From: Bacteroidales bacterium
Lineage (GTDB): Bacteria > Bacteroidota > Bacteroidia > Bacteroidales > UBA10428
Direction: 5' to 3'
Assembly: GCA_016935435.1 (NCBI GenBank)
Contig: JAFGQZ010000069.1
Location: forward strand, 1-59,736
Length of the DNA: 59,736 nt
Position numbers and translations under genes: made by a program
Notes under the pieces: generated by a model
Told to the model about the DNA's origin: nothing
What the model saw: the letters and a program-made list of their open reading frames with translations, nothing else
Databases searched by the model: none
Shown here: one piece after another, positions 28,742 to 38,862 of the stretch
Position numbering within the stretch: the stretch's first letter is position 1
How the letters are laid out: each line of letters starts with the position of its first letter

Positions 28742-30621
28742 TCTGTATAAATTAGCTCGTTGTTCCAGGGTAACTTAGTTATTGAAAATGGCCACGGAAT
28801 TTTATCGAGTAATATATCGATGGCATTTCTCTCCACAAGGAGTTTCCAACTACCTGAATTATATTGCAGTTTTCCCTGACGTTGTAAAAAATTCGCCCGT
28901 AAGGCATCGATATTTTTAGTCTTTAATGCCTGCCATCTCTCCAGTATTTCTGATAATAAAAAAGAACATTCATCCCGCTCATCGTTTGTAAGTTCTATTT
29001 CGATGGGCACAGGCTGTTGAATGTCCAATCCGCAAAGTATTTTGTTAAATATCAATTCGTGTTCGGGGGTAATTGTTTGACCTGTAGCTAAATACTGCAT
29101 AATATGAATACCCCGAAAAACAGATTCTTCAGTCAGGAATTTTTTATGATTGTCAATAATCTTTAAGCCATCGAACAAATATGGCAGGAAAGGCGAAAGC
29201 AGCACCAACCCGGCATTTTCGATATAAAAAACATCGTCGGTGGAAAAGCTATAGTTGGTTTTGTCTGAAAAGAATTCGGGGGTTGTTTCTGTTTCTTTAA
29301 CCCTTCTACTTTTAACCTTATAATCTTCTTCACGATTATCTTTAGCTAATTCAATTTTTTTCGGAGTTTTTTGCCATTTTTCGGCAATTGACGTTTTTTC
29401 CGGTTTAGTTTCAAGTTCTGATTCAGGTTCTGGTTTAGCTTTTGGTTCTGTTTTTGGTTGCGGATTTGGAATATCGGTTGGGGTATCAAGTTTATAGTCA
29501 ACCAGTTTGGTGGATGCTAAAGACTCAACGACGTTTTTTTGCAAAGTTTGTTCATTGTTAGTTATATCTGAACCTGCAAAACTTGTATTGGTATCAAACC
29601 CGATAGTTTCTTCTTCGATTTCGGTCTTTTCTGATATTTCTTCTAATCGATTGTCTGAGTCGGAAGAAAATTCCACAACACCAGGTTCTTCTTGGTTAAA
29701 ATTGCTGGTATTTTTCTTCGTAAAAGTCTTATCGATAACTGCCGCAATATTTTGCTTTTCTACTTTCGGCAGGTTTAGCAACGAAATATGCCCGGAAAGC
29801 AAAGTATAGAATTGTTCCTGCGCAGATGGACTGTATTTATTTTTAATAAATCCTGCCAGTTTTTTGATAAAATCAACAGATTTTACGCTGTGAGGAATGT
29901 CGCTATTTATATTTACATCGAAAATACTTTCGAGGGCCACCACCCTGAAATCCGAAGCAAACAGGCCGTCTTTAAATAGTTTTTCCAGTTTAAGTTCGTT
30001 AATAATCTTGAGAATATTTTGTGTATAATCGTTGGTAAAAAAAAGCAAAAACGTCAGAAATTGCTGATTGTTGAGCTGAAAAGCAATTCGTTGGCAGCTA
30101 TTTTTCCGGCGTAAAAGTTTAATAATTTTTGTTTGGATCTCATGTGAGGGGTTATCGGCTACCTTCTTGATAAGCTGATGCAACGAAAGTTTTTCGTCAG
30201 ACCCGCAAAACCATGCTATGTTGCCATTTTCCAGGTAATATATTAATTGCTCCGATGCCGAATCGGGCTGGCGGATAAGGGTACTTTTTGCTGTTCCGTT
30301 ATCGATTCTGCTGTTTTCGGTATAATCTGCGCGATGCTTATTCAAAAAATTGGTAAGTTGCACCTTGAGACCGGCAATGCTTTTCGATAGAAATTCTTCA
30401 TCGAGCTTTTCATAGGCAATTTTTCCAATATCGATTTCAAGTCTGTCAACCCGAAGTACCTCATTTTCGCTGGTAATTTCCGAAAACAGTTTATCGGCCT
30501 TATTATAAAACCCGGTTTTAACAATATCCGAAACCTGGTTCTGGACTTTTACAGCCATTGAATTATCGGGTACTGTTAACTCAAATATATGCCTGCTAAT
30601 TATATGGCTGTTGCTGTTCAT
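28735..30621 (-). CDS. Contractile injection system tape measure protein (Afp14 position)
   Basis: 628 residues. The N-terminus (HIISRHIFELTVPDNSMAVKVQNQVSDIV, residues about 6-34) and the following DKLFSEITSENEVLRVDRLEIDIG match the CIS tape-measure family. The C-terminus (about 455-625; AGLVLLSPFLPYLFDGLKII, GIHIMQYLATG) is also conserved. Between them lies a Glu/Lys/Pro-rich low-complexity stretch with PKPEPE-like repeats (about 390-425). The family sets tube length by occupying the lumen or ruling assembly. The low-complexity part is a natural place for length variation. It overlaps the ATPase gene and follows the 1063-aa gene by 40 nt. Confidence 0.85.
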   Translation of the reverse strand: MNSNSHIISRHIFELTVPDNSMAVKVQNQVSDIVKTGFYNKADKLFSEITSENEVLRVDRLEIDIGKIAYEKLDEEFLSKSIAGLKVQLTNFLNKHRADYTENSRIDNGTAKSTLIRQPDSASEQLIYYLENGNIAWFCGSDEKLSLHQLIKKVADNPSHEIQTKIIKLLRRKNSCQRIAFQLNNQQFLTFLLFFTNDYTQNILKIINELKLEKLFKDGLFASDFRVVALESIFDVNINSDIPHSVKSVDFIKKLAGFIKNKYSPSAQEQFYTLLSGHISLLNLPKVEKQNIAAVIDKTFTKKNTSNFNQEEPGVVEFSSDSDNRLEEISEKTEIEEETIGFDTNTSFAGSDITNNEQTLQKNVVESLASTKLVDYKLDTPTDIPNPQPKTEPKAKPEPESELETKPEKTSIAEKWQKTPKKIELAKDNREEDYKVKSRRVKETETTPEFFSDKTNYSFSTDDVFYIENAGLVLLSPFLPYLFDGLKIIDNHKKFLTEESVFRGIHIMQYLATGQTITPEHELIFNKILCGLDIQQPVPIEIELTNDERDECSFLLSEILERWQALKTKNIDALRANFLQRQGKLQYNSGSWKLLVERNAIDILLDKIPWPFSITKLPWNNELIYTEW

Positions 30622-30661
30622 ATCTCATTTATTCCCTTCTGTTTATTGCCATGCAGCCGTT

Positions 30662-33600
30662 TTATTTGTCATTTCCGTTTCCCCCGCAACGTTCCGACTG
30701 GTAATTTTTCAGATAGTCGGCCATTTGTTGGTTTGTGGTATTATCATTTACCAGTATCCCTATGCATTCGAGCAATTTGCGGATAATTTTGTTTTTTACC
30801 ATGTAGCTTATTTCTGCATCGGAAAAGCCTTTTGAGCCCCGAAGGGCTTCCAGGAGTTGCTGGTAAGGTTCATCTGTAGGTTTTATTTCCCTAAGGTTTA
30901 AGATTGACAATACATTTTCGCGTCCCCAACACAGGAGTATTTCTGCCGAAAAACATGCATTTAGTGTGTTTGAGCCGCAATTTTTCGACTGATAACCAAG
31001 TATAAGGTTTTCTAAGTCGTTATAAGTAGCATCTTTGGGTACTTCAACACCTGCGCATTTGAGAAGTTGCCTGCGGCTTTCTTCGCTTTCGAGTATATTG
31101 GTGCGTATTTCCTCCAGGGTAAACCCTCGCGATTCTTTAAGGCTGTCGAGCAGCAACTGGTAAATATTGGCGCCTGGGCCTATTTTAATTTTTCTTACTT
31201 CGAGAGCAAATTTTACATTGTCGGCACCCCAGCATTCGAGTATGGCCAGGCTGTAACAGGTTTTGACCACTTCGGCGGCCTTAACCAGTATTACAACTTT
31301 TCCCGTGTCTTCGGCGGCTTTATTTTTTTTCTTGGTTTCTATCAGGCGGTAAGTAAACATATCGTAGCCGGAAAAGTCTTTTGGCGGAGAGTAAACCAGT
31401 GGGCCTTTGTTCGACAGCTCTTTAATTTTCCCTCCCTTTTCCGATTCTTTATCGGCTTTAATTATATAATCGCCCCCTAAAACAGCGTAATCGTTTCGCA
31501 TAACATCAATTTCCACGCTGCTATTAATGGTAACAAAGGCATAATCGGGCCTGGCAAAGGGGTGAATGTCAAATATAAAACCATCGCTGTCGCACATTGC
31601 AATGCAATTATTTTTATTGCAAGCTATATAGGGTAAAGCAAAATCGGCAATTACCGTGTTCTCGTCGGCATTGTTGTAAAGTATAATAAAAGTCCCCCCC
31701 TTTGGTACACCTGCCTGGTGCTCGATTCCGGGGTGTTTTTTAATATATTCTGAGAAAACTGGTACATTCTTCCCGGCGAAATATTCTCGGCGTTTAAAGG
31801 AGTAATATATACGGAGCAGTTTGTTATAGAAAAATACATCGACTATTTTGCAAATTAAAGGAAATGCGCGCTGAGCAAGGCCATTCAGCACCGGAAGGAG
31901 TTTTTCCTGTTCGTCTTCTTTTATTTTAATTTTCTCAAGAAGCTTTAAATCGATAATGAAAAAATCAAATGTTTCAAAAATAAATTTCTTATAATTTTCA
32001 TGAAAGCTGTTGAAATTGAAACCGCCTATACATTCGGCAAAAGATTTACAGATACTGTCGAGTATTTGAACAATAACTTCAATTTTTTTCAGGTAATTCT
32101 TTATCTCTTCGGGGTTATCGGCATCTTCAAAAATAATTTCCTGGTTTTCTGCAATATACTTGAAGAGTTCTTCCAGGTCGGCCTTGTAGGCGCAGAAGTT
32201 TAAACGCAGGAACATATATTCTTCCTGCAAATCTTCAAAGCCGCAACTATAATCGACAGAGAAAGTACTGGTATCGGTATCGAGCTGTAGGGCAATAGTT
32301 TCAAAAGGCAAATCGAACTGCTCCCTTAAGGTTTGTAAACGTGCCAAAACCTCGTTGAAATTGCGGTTGGTATGCCCTTCGACACGTAAGAAGGGTAGGT
32401 CTTGAATATCGAAATACAATGGAGTTTCCTGTTTGCTTTTTATGGTGCTTTGATCGTTTATTTGCCCGTCGTACGACAAAATTAGCCCATCGGCAGGGTT
32501 TGGGCATTTTTTACTTACATCGTAGTTCCAACAATCCGATAATTTGCCCAGTTTATCATAATGACTTATCCGGCTTAAATTATAGTACCAGGGTATAGAG
32601 CGTAAACTCATCAAGGTGCTTTTTTCAAAGCTTGGGGTAATTTTGACCTGCGAATCGCCTTCGGCCTCACCGACAACACCATTTACCCGCCCAAGATCGA
32701 AGCTCTCGAGCATTAAAACAAGCCTGTTATGTAGAAGAACAGTTCTCTTAATCAAATCTTTTTGCAGATTATAAACAGGAGGTTGGATAAATATATGCCT
32801 GAATTCGATTTGCTGACAGGGTGAAAGTTCTGATGGGACAGCTTCACCCAGCATAAGGTGTTTCGGGAACCTTGTCATATCGGAGCAACATTCCGACAAA
32901 ATATCAAAGGATATCTGGCGAAATTCGTTATAACCGGCTATCAAATCACGGAAAAAGTCATAGACATACTGGATACCCAAATAAGACTTTACATGGTAAA
33001 CGGTATTTTCAATAAAATTAATTAATTCCGATTTTAATTCTGTGATTTGACTCAGCTCAAAAGGATTTTCCTCATTGTACGATTCGAGAAGCAATGGCCT
33101 ATAAATTGAATATGTTTCACTAAGGGCGTCAAATACCTGGTCGAAAACAGCCAATATGGCATTGGCATAATTTTTTGAAAATTCGGCATAATCCCGTGAA
33201 TGATTTTGTAACGGGTTAAAAAGAACACGGGGAAGGTTAATTTCGGGCAATCCATATTTTTCGGGAAACAAAGCATCGGGCTTTCCTGTATTAGTACGCG
33301 ACCAAACAGTTGCTAAATCTTCTTTAGAAATAAGTAAAGTCCGAACATTTAATTCCTTTTCTTTACCAAGTTCATCGCAGCTTTTGCCCAGACACGACTT
33401 TAAATCTCTTTCGTAACTTTCGAGAAACAATAAAACAACTTTATCATTGAGAAACCCTGCAGGAGAATTTAGGTTTCTTATACCCGGACCGTCTTCAGTA
33501 TCTTCGGTCAAAAGTTCCCAGAGATCAATATCCATCTCGTTACTGGCAGGATCAACAAAAGGTTCGTAAACCGTTCCGGGAGGTAAGTTATATTGCCTGT

Positions 33601-33853
33601 ATTTAATTGTTTTGCATTCTCCAAGGCTTATCAGAAAGCCTTCTGATGTGATTCCTGCACCTTTTGAAATTGTCAGGGTGTGGCCAACCGATAAGTATTT
33701 AACCTCCAGGCCACAAACAACGCCCATACCAATGAGCTTTGCCCTTGTCAGCCTGTTTTGCTGATCGAGATAATTTACTGTTTTATTCAGTTGGGCGCTG
33801 GTAAGCACCTGGTTGCTTTCAAAAACCGTGTAGGAGTTTAGTATATCGGCCAT
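30662..33853 (-). CDS. 1063-residue eCIS protein with Ig-like domain and duplicated Cys-Trp module (fibre position)
   Basis: The N-terminus (VFESNQVLTSAQLNKTVNYLDQQNRLTRAKLIGMG, about 9-43) followed by CGLEVKY resembles a conserved N-terminal region of large proteins in Bacteroidota eCIS loci. Long helical regions follow. Residues about 775-858 form a cadherin/VCBS-like Ig domain (VEIDVMRNDY ... YSPPKDFSGYDMFTYRLIE). Residues 866-966 and 967-1060 are two copies of a module starting CxSxxILxCWGxxNV and ending YQSxxCG. The gene occupies the slot of Afp13 (tail fibre) between the Afp12-like and tape-measure genes, so receptor binding or baseplate decoration is possible. The sequence itself does not resemble a phage fibre. 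There is no signal peptide. Confidence 0.65.
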   Translation of the reverse strand: MADILNSYTVFESNQVLTSAQLNKTVNYLDQQNRLTRAKLIGMGVVCGLEVKYLSVGHTLTISKGAGITSEGFLISLGECKTIKYRQYNLPPGTVYEPFVDPASNEMDIDLWELLTEDTEDGPGIRNLNSPAGFLNDKVVLLFLESYERDLKSCLGKSCDELGKEKELNVRTLLISKEDLATVWSRTNTGKPDALFPEKYGLPEINLPRVLFNPLQNHSRDYAEFSKNYANAILAVFDQVFDALSETYSIYRPLLLESYNEENPFELSQITELKSELINFIENTVYHVKSYLGIQYVYDFFRDLIAGYNEFRQISFDILSECCSDMTRFPKHLMLGEAVPSELSPCQQIEFRHIFIQPPVYNLQKDLIKRTVLLHNRLVLMLESFDLGRVNGVVGEAEGDSQVKITPSFEKSTLMSLRSIPWYYNLSRISHYDKLGKLSDCWNYDVSKKCPNPADGLILSYDGQINDQSTIKSKQETPLYFDIQDLPFLRVEGHTNRNFNEVLARLQTLREQFDLPFETIALQLDTDTSTFSVDYSCGFEDLQEEYMFLRLNFCAYKADLEELFKYIAENQEIIFEDADNPEEIKNYLKKIEVIVQILDSICKSFAECIGGFNFNSFHENYKKFIFETFDFFIIDLKLLEKIKIKEDEQEKLLPVLNGLAQRAFPLICKIVDVFFYNKLLRIYYSFKRREYFAGKNVPVFSEYIKKHPGIEHQAGVPKGGTFIILYNNADENTVIADFALPYIACNKNNCIAMCDSDGFIFDIHPFARPDYAFVTINSSVEIDVMRNDYAVLGGDYIIKADKESEKGGKIKELSNKGPLVYSPPKDFSGYDMFTYRLIETKKKNKAAEDTGKVVILVKAAEVVKTCYSLAILECWGADNVKFALEVRKIKIGPGANIYQLLLDSLKESRGFTLEEIRTNILESEESRRQLLKCAGVEVPKDATYNDLENLILGYQSKNCGSNTLNACFSAEILLCWGRENVLSILNLREIKPTDEPYQQLLEALRGSKGFSDAEISYMVKNKIIRKLLECIGILVNDNTTNQQMADYLKNYQSERCGGNGNDK
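30672..31258 (-). repeat. Two tandem copies of a ~100-residue Cys-Trp module
   Basis: The copies start at residues 866 and 967 of the 1063-aa protein. Each has Cys at its first and ninth positions, CWG, a Gly-Phe helix (GFTxEEI / GFSDAEI), a central Cys in LLKCAG / LLECIG, and a final Cys in NCG / RCG. Four Cys per copy at equal spacing point to a small structured, possibly metal-binding or disulfide, domain. Confidence 0.75.
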
Positions 33854-33864
33854 TGTATTATTTT

Positions 33865-36800
33865 TTAAGCATTTCCGAGTACAGAATAATCAAGAATTAC
33901 CGCATTTTCAAACGTTCCAGACCCTTCGCAATCGTGAAGAACGCCCGAAGGGTAAACAGAGCGTAACCTTTTGTTTATATCGATAAATTGGTTCAGACTG
34001 GCCGAAAGGTTTCCTAAATCCTTTGCAGCCTTCACATTTTCAACCAGCCATCTTTTATATTTTTCTTCAAATTCGCGCATCTGCCTGCAGTTTATCCAGC
34101 AAATATTGAGAAACACATGAGCAGGAGCTTCTAATCTAAGCTGCCTCTCAAAAAACCTTCGAAAATCCATATTATCAAACCTTCCCTGCCAATACGGTAA
34201 AACAACACTGGCAACACAGGTATATGGATCGGTAATCTGACAAGCAAAACATTCCGAATCATCGACAACAATGTCCCACAAATCATCTTCGATATAAACC
34301 TCTACTTTATTAACTATTATTTCCTGGTATGTCGAGTGGTCGAGAATCTGTTCCAGTTTGTATTTTGCATTGTTTTTGCCGGATTCTGAACCCCTGATTT
34401 CAACCATATCGCCTGGTTTTACATTCAAAACTTCGGTATTATTAATTTCGATGCTTCTGTTTTCTGCAGAAATTCCTGTGATGGGCGTTCCTTTAAAATA
34501 ACTGATAAACCCCATTGGATTCGAATAGAGGATATTTCTTGGAATGTTTTCGAAGGTATATATTGTTGTGCGGTTGGTATCGGCATTAAAAACAACGCTA
34601 CGAACAGAATATTTGCCATCGTCAACGCCCGAACCGGTTACCAGTATAGTGCTGGAAATATCGGTATTGCTAAAACGATCGATTTCTGCCGATATGTCCC
34701 CTTCTACTTTAAACCATCTCGCACCCCTGCTGGCAGAATAAATCGGCAGTTTCTTTTCGAAGTATAGCGAACCATTCTCACTAAGGCCTTCGATTAGAGT
34801 GTGAGGTTTAACATCTATATTATGCAACCCTCTAACTTTAGGCCTCACAAGTACATGCTCAATAATGTGGAATCCTTCGTGACTGAAGAATTTTTGTTTG
34901 ATAAAGGATATAACTGCCTGAATTGCTTTTAACTCGTATCCACCCTTAATAGTAACCGTATTTCCGGTAAGTGCCACAATACCGAAAATTTTTGTAAACG
35001 ATATTGTACCTGTTTCATCTCCGGAAGGGATTATTTCTTTGACAGTTATTAGGGTGTCTGAGCCATCGAAAATTATTTGTTTTACAGTAAATTCTCCATT
35101 GTTGCTAACCGATCCGTTTATAGTTATCAGGTCGTCTTCAAAAATAAGGTTAGTCAAGTCGGCATTAACTATAAAACAGTTGTATTCTTTATCGGTATTA
35201 TAACTATACACTCCGGAAAAGGAAAGATTACCATCGACAATTGTTGACGGCAATAGCGGATCGACTGTTATATTTATTTTGCTGTCGTTTGCCGCAGCAG
35301 ATAAAACCGAATAAGTGCCATCGTTACCAGTAGAACCGTTAATTGTAACCGTTGCAGGATTTAAGTTATTAATTTCGTCAGCTAAAATAGTGTTGAAGTT
35401 ACTTTCGAACGATTCGGCAATATCGATACCGTGGTTGTTTAGAATCCTGAATCTATAGGCCCCGCTATCGCTTGTATAATAATACCTGCCCTCGATTCCG
35501 GCATTGTAAACCAACTGCCATAAAACATCAAATAAATTATCGCTTGCTTTTTTCTGAAGATCGGCAATTGTATCGTTATTGTAATATAATTCGCCAAGCG
35601 GTAACGTATCGGATGGAATATGTTCATCGACAATTATTACGGTAGTTGCGGCTGAGTCGGTTGCAGATGTTACCGTATAAACACCATTATTGCTATTCGA
35701 ATTGTCTATAACAATTATATCGCCGGCAGCTAGTTTTTGGGAAATATTTCCATCGATAAGAATGGTATTTGCAGCAATATCAACAGAAATTATGTCTACC
35801 ACCGATTTTGCCGTACCGCTTATTTCAAATTGTCCGCTTAATAAACAATTTGAAGGGCTATAACTGAAAGCTTCGTTGTACAGATTATAATTTATTATTG
35901 CAACCGGCGGATCTGGTACCATATCGATTTCGATGGTATAGTCGATATAATTTTCCAGTGCACAGGAGAAATTGTTTCGGTTCGACTCGGGGTTATTATA
36001 AAACTCGTTGGAAAAAATGCCGATCAATTCTTCAATTGCGCTTTCTAGTTCACCTCCCGGATCAATATCTGGAAAGTCGCGCCGTTCGCTAATTCCAATA
36101 ATTTCATCGTTACATTCAATAACGAAATAATAATTCAATCCGTCGTCAGTAAGCTTTTTATATCTTTCTTTCGAAACACCGTTTACTATTAACACTTCGA
36201 GGGCGCTTTTTGCCTGATCTTCATCGATATACGTTTCAAAATTTTGCAATAAAACTTCTGGCGCTGAATTACTAACAGTTAAATTATACCCTGTACCGCT
36301 TGGTACAATGCCAAATGAATTGCTGAATACAAGCGTATCGGGCAGCCTTTCGTCGATACCCGACAAATACGATACCCGGCGCTGTAACCCCGAAATATTA
36401 TCGATATGCCAAAGTTTGCAGGGAGAATAATAATTAAACCCTTTACCCCTGCCGGAACTGATTAAAGGATATGCATTCAGGAATTTAAGTTTATCGTCGA
36501 TAAGTTCGGCCGGGGCTTTTAGCTCGCCCGATATTTTAAAAGTAAGCAGGGCATAATCGGTAAATTTCTCTGCAAAGCGGCCAAGCAGATGATCGAGAAA
36601 CTTATTTTTTCGAACATTAAAAAGCTCTTCATCTTCGGTAATATTGTTCAGGCTGACCATATGCCCTCCCTTATCGACATAGAGTCCGTTTGCATCAGGA
36701 ACGATATCGAACAGGGGTTGAGTATAATATGTGCGCCCGATTTTATAGAAACCCAGGCTGTCTTTTTCTGCATTCATTGAAAAGAGATCTTTCACATGCG

Positions 36801-38850
36801 CCAGTTGGGCAAAATAGTTTGCCAGTAACTGATCGAAAACCATAAGATAACCTTTGAGCTGTTTTGCCTGTGCCTTGCGTAATTTTAAGGCCTCTTCGTT
36901 TAAACCGGATACCGGCAATCCTTCGCTACCTATGCCATAGGTCAACGGGAAATCGTTTTGAATGCTTTCGTATTCTTCCAGCTTGTAAAATCTCCCTTCC
37001 GGAACAGAAAAGTCGAGAACAGGATTATATAATTTCGGCACCCTCTCGGACGATTCGAGGGCTTCAATTAATTCTTCTACCTTTTCTGCGGATGCCCTGA
37101 AAGGAAGCTTGTCTTTATAGAAGGTTACTTTTGAATCGATTATGCTTAACCTGGGAACATAGTTTTTATCAAAAGCAAGGTTCATGCACCACTTAACACT
37201 TTTTGAAGGAATGGAGCCATCTTCATTATCCTGAGGTATATTTGCTATCTGAATGGTTCGAACAGCAACTACCCCCTCGATATTCATTATTATTCTGATG
37301 ATATCGGATACATGGATTGTTTTTTTGCGATCGGCAAGTTCCAGTTCGCTGTTATCAATAAAACCATGTTCGAGCAATGGCCCTTCGAATATTTCATCAA
37401 CAGTTAAACATTGGGCAGAGTTTGTTATATAAAAAACCAACAATTCGCCTTCGGTGAGTAAATCCGAGAAAATATCGTTTTGTACAGAAATTTTTGTCCT
37501 TCCCGTATTATCGTCGTAACTGACCGATTTAACAGTATAATCCCCATCGTTGCTCCTTGAACCGCTTATGGTTACGGTATCGCCATCGGTTAAAAGTTCT
37601 GTTAGGTTTGTGCCAATTGTAAACGATTTATTAATCTTATCGATCGAAAGCACCGCATTTTCGTATTTCTGCCTGCATTTATCGAGCATCTCCTGCAAAC
37701 TGTAAAAGTTAACTGCCGGAGAGAGGAATTTTGCAATTTCGTGATAGATAATTGCTTGTACCTCCTCAATATCGGCTTCCGGATCGAGTTCTACGTCGGC
37801 GCATACCGCAATTTTTTCAACTTTAAGGGCATTCAGGCGGTAAAAATCTTCACATAAATTTCTGTTTGCATGAAGCTTTGTTTTAACTTCAGCAATAATT
37901 TTTCTTATCTTATTGATTTTTAACAGATAAAAAGCATACAAACTTGATTCATCGTAATATATAAAACTGTTTAATGCATCTTCGATATCCTGTATGCCCG
38001 GAATATTAACCACATCGGATGCCGTTGTAATTGTACCATCGAGTTTGATAATATTATTTTCCAGAGAATATGAAAAACTATAATTGCCAGGGTAATTCGA
38101 AAAAGCGAGGGTAATGTTATGTATTTCCGATTTAACACTCAGCATATCGTCCCAGTCTAAATCGGTATCGTCCCATCGTGGAAATTCCACAACAACTTTT
38201 ATGGTAAGCCCGTTGAGGTTTTCATCGGGAGTATGTTCTTCAATACCCAGGTTGCGGGTTATGGAGTTATCGTTTAAATCGCCATAAGCATCGCATTTTT
38301 CAAACTCAAGTAATATATCGTATAGTATTCCTATTTTTACGGGTGCTTGTGCCGGGGCCCCATCAGTAGGTTCATACAGGGGATCTGGCACGTAATCGAG
38401 CAGGCTTTCGGAGTTATGTACATAAATTGGTACTTCATTTGAGACTGATTCCTGTAACCAGGCATTTTTAACCCCAACGTGTTCGCATCCCGAATCTGTG
38501 AAATCGAAAATATCGATATCGATTAACAATTTTCTGTAATCGTTTATTGTAACTGGCAGGTTGGGCAGTATTTCCCTGGCAGTAAAGAAATTTTTAATAT
38601 CGTATGAATCTGTCCCGGCAATATCCTGCGCCAATAGATCCTTTACCGGGTACCCGGCCCTATAACCAAGTTCTGTAATGGCATAACATAAAACCTCGAG
38701 TATGCTCACGCCTGGATCGTGTATATTATAATCGGTCCATATCTTTCCGGCCAGGCTTTGAATATATTTAATACCTTCTTCGCGCAGAAATGAATAAAAC
38801 CGGCTGTTTGAATCGGGCTTCTTTTTCGATATGGTGATTGGTTCAGACAT
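33865..38850 (-). CDS. Giant eCIS baseplate wedge protein (Afp12-like), 1661 residues
   Basis: The N-terminus (FLREEGIKYIQSLAGKIWTDYNIHDPGVSILEVLCYAITELGYR, residues about 22-65) is the typical start of Afp12-type wedge proteins, with the NxHDPGVxxLE motif shared by baseplate J relatives. The C-terminus (VVLPYWQGRFDNMDFRRFFERQLRLEAPAHVFLNICWI) is also conserved. Between them are six copies of a beta-rich module centred on a SNDGxYTV motif, near residues 434, 1054, 1176, 1250, 1410 and 1493. These appear to make the protein much longer than I recall for Afp/PVC counterparts. It is cytosolic until assembly. It follows the 1172-aa gene by 12 nt and precedes the 1063-aa gene by 11 nt, as usual for a baseplate operon. 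Confidence 0.85.
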   Translation of the reverse strand: MSEPITISKKKPDSNSRFYSFLREEGIKYIQSLAGKIWTDYNIHDPGVSILEVLCYAITELGYRAGYPVKDLLAQDIAGTDSYDIKNFFTAREILPNLPVTINDYRKLLIDIDIFDFTDSGCEHVGVKNAWLQESVSNEVPIYVHNSESLLDYVPDPLYEPTDGAPAQAPVKIGILYDILLEFEKCDAYGDLNDNSITRNLGIEEHTPDENLNGLTIKVVVEFPRWDDTDLDWDDMLSVKSEIHNITLAFSNYPGNYSFSYSLENNIIKLDGTITTASDVVNIPGIQDIEDALNSFIYYDESSLYAFYLLKINKIRKIIAEVKTKLHANRNLCEDFYRLNALKVEKIAVCADVELDPEADIEEVQAIIYHEIAKFLSPAVNFYSLQEMLDKCRQKYENAVLSIDKINKSFTIGTNLTELLTDGDTVTISGSRSNDGDYTVKSVSYDDNTGRTKISVQNDIFSDLLTEGELLVFYITNSAQCLTVDEIFEGPLLEHGFIDNSELELADRKKTIHVSDIIRIIMNIEGVVAVRTIQIANIPQDNEDGSIPSKSVKWCMNLAFDKNYVPRLSIIDSKVTFYKDKLPFRASAEKVEELIEALESSERVPKLYNPVLDFSVPEGRFYKLEEYESIQNDFPLTYGIGSEGLPVSGLNEEALKLRKAQAKQLKGYLMVFDQLLANYFAQLAHVKDLFSMNAEKDSLGFYKIGRTYYTQPLFDIVPDANGLYVDKGGHMVSLNNITEDEELFNVRKNKFLDHLLGRFAEKFTDYALLTFKISGELKAPAELIDDKLKFLNAYPLISSGRGKGFNYYSPCKLWHIDNISGLQRRVSYLSGIDERLPDTLVFSNSFGIVPSGTGYNLTVSNSAPEVLLQNFETYIDEDQAKSALEVLIVNGVSKERYKKLTDDGLNYYFVIECNDEIIGISERRDFPDIDPGGELESAIEELIGIFSNEFYNNPESNRNNFSCALENYIDYTIEIDMVPDPPVAIINYNLYNEAFSYSPSNCLLSGQFEISGTAKSVVDIISVDIAANTILIDGNISQKLAAGDIIVIDNSNSNNGVYTVTSATDSAATTVIIVDEHIPSDTLPLGELYYNNDTIADLQKKASDNLFDVLWQLVYNAGIEGRYYYTSDSGAYRFRILNNHGIDIAESFESNFNTILADEINNLNPATVTINGSTGNDGTYSVLSAAANDSKINITVDPLLPSTIVDGNLSFSGVYSYNTDKEYNCFIVNADLTNLIFEDDLITINGSVSNNGEFTVKQIIFDGSDTLITVKEIIPSGDETGTISFTKIFGIVALTGNTVTIKGGYELKAIQAVISFIKQKFFSHEGFHIIEHVLVRPKVRGLHNIDVKPHTLIEGLSENGSLYFEKKLPIYSASRGARWFKVEGDISAEIDRFSNTDISSTILVTGSGVDDGKYSVRSVVFNADTNRTTIYTFENIPRNILYSNPMGFISYFKGTPITGISAENRSIEINNTEVLNVKPGDMVEIRGSESGKNNAKYKLEQILDHSTYQEIIVNKVEVYIEDDLWDIVVDDSECFACQITDPYTCVASVVLPYWQGRFDNMDFRRFFERQLRLEAPAHVFLNICWINCRQMREFEEKYKRWLVENVKAAKDLGNLSASLNQFIDINKRLRSVYPSGVLHDCEGSGTFENAVILDYSVLGNA
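34250..37630 (-). repeat. Six dispersed SNDG-Y-TV modules within the 1661-residue baseplate protein
   Basis: Each module reads approximately (I/V)TI-GSxSN(D/N)G-Y-V-S, followed 10-15 residues later by a TxIxV strand and a short D/E-P turn. Centres are at residues 434 (base 37551), 1054 (35691), 1176 (35325), 1250 (35103), 1410 (34623) and 1493 (34374). The sixth is degenerate (SGKNNAKYKL). They are repeats by protein pattern, not by DNA identity. Confidence 0.75.
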
Positions 38851-38862
38851 TCAATGTGGTTT

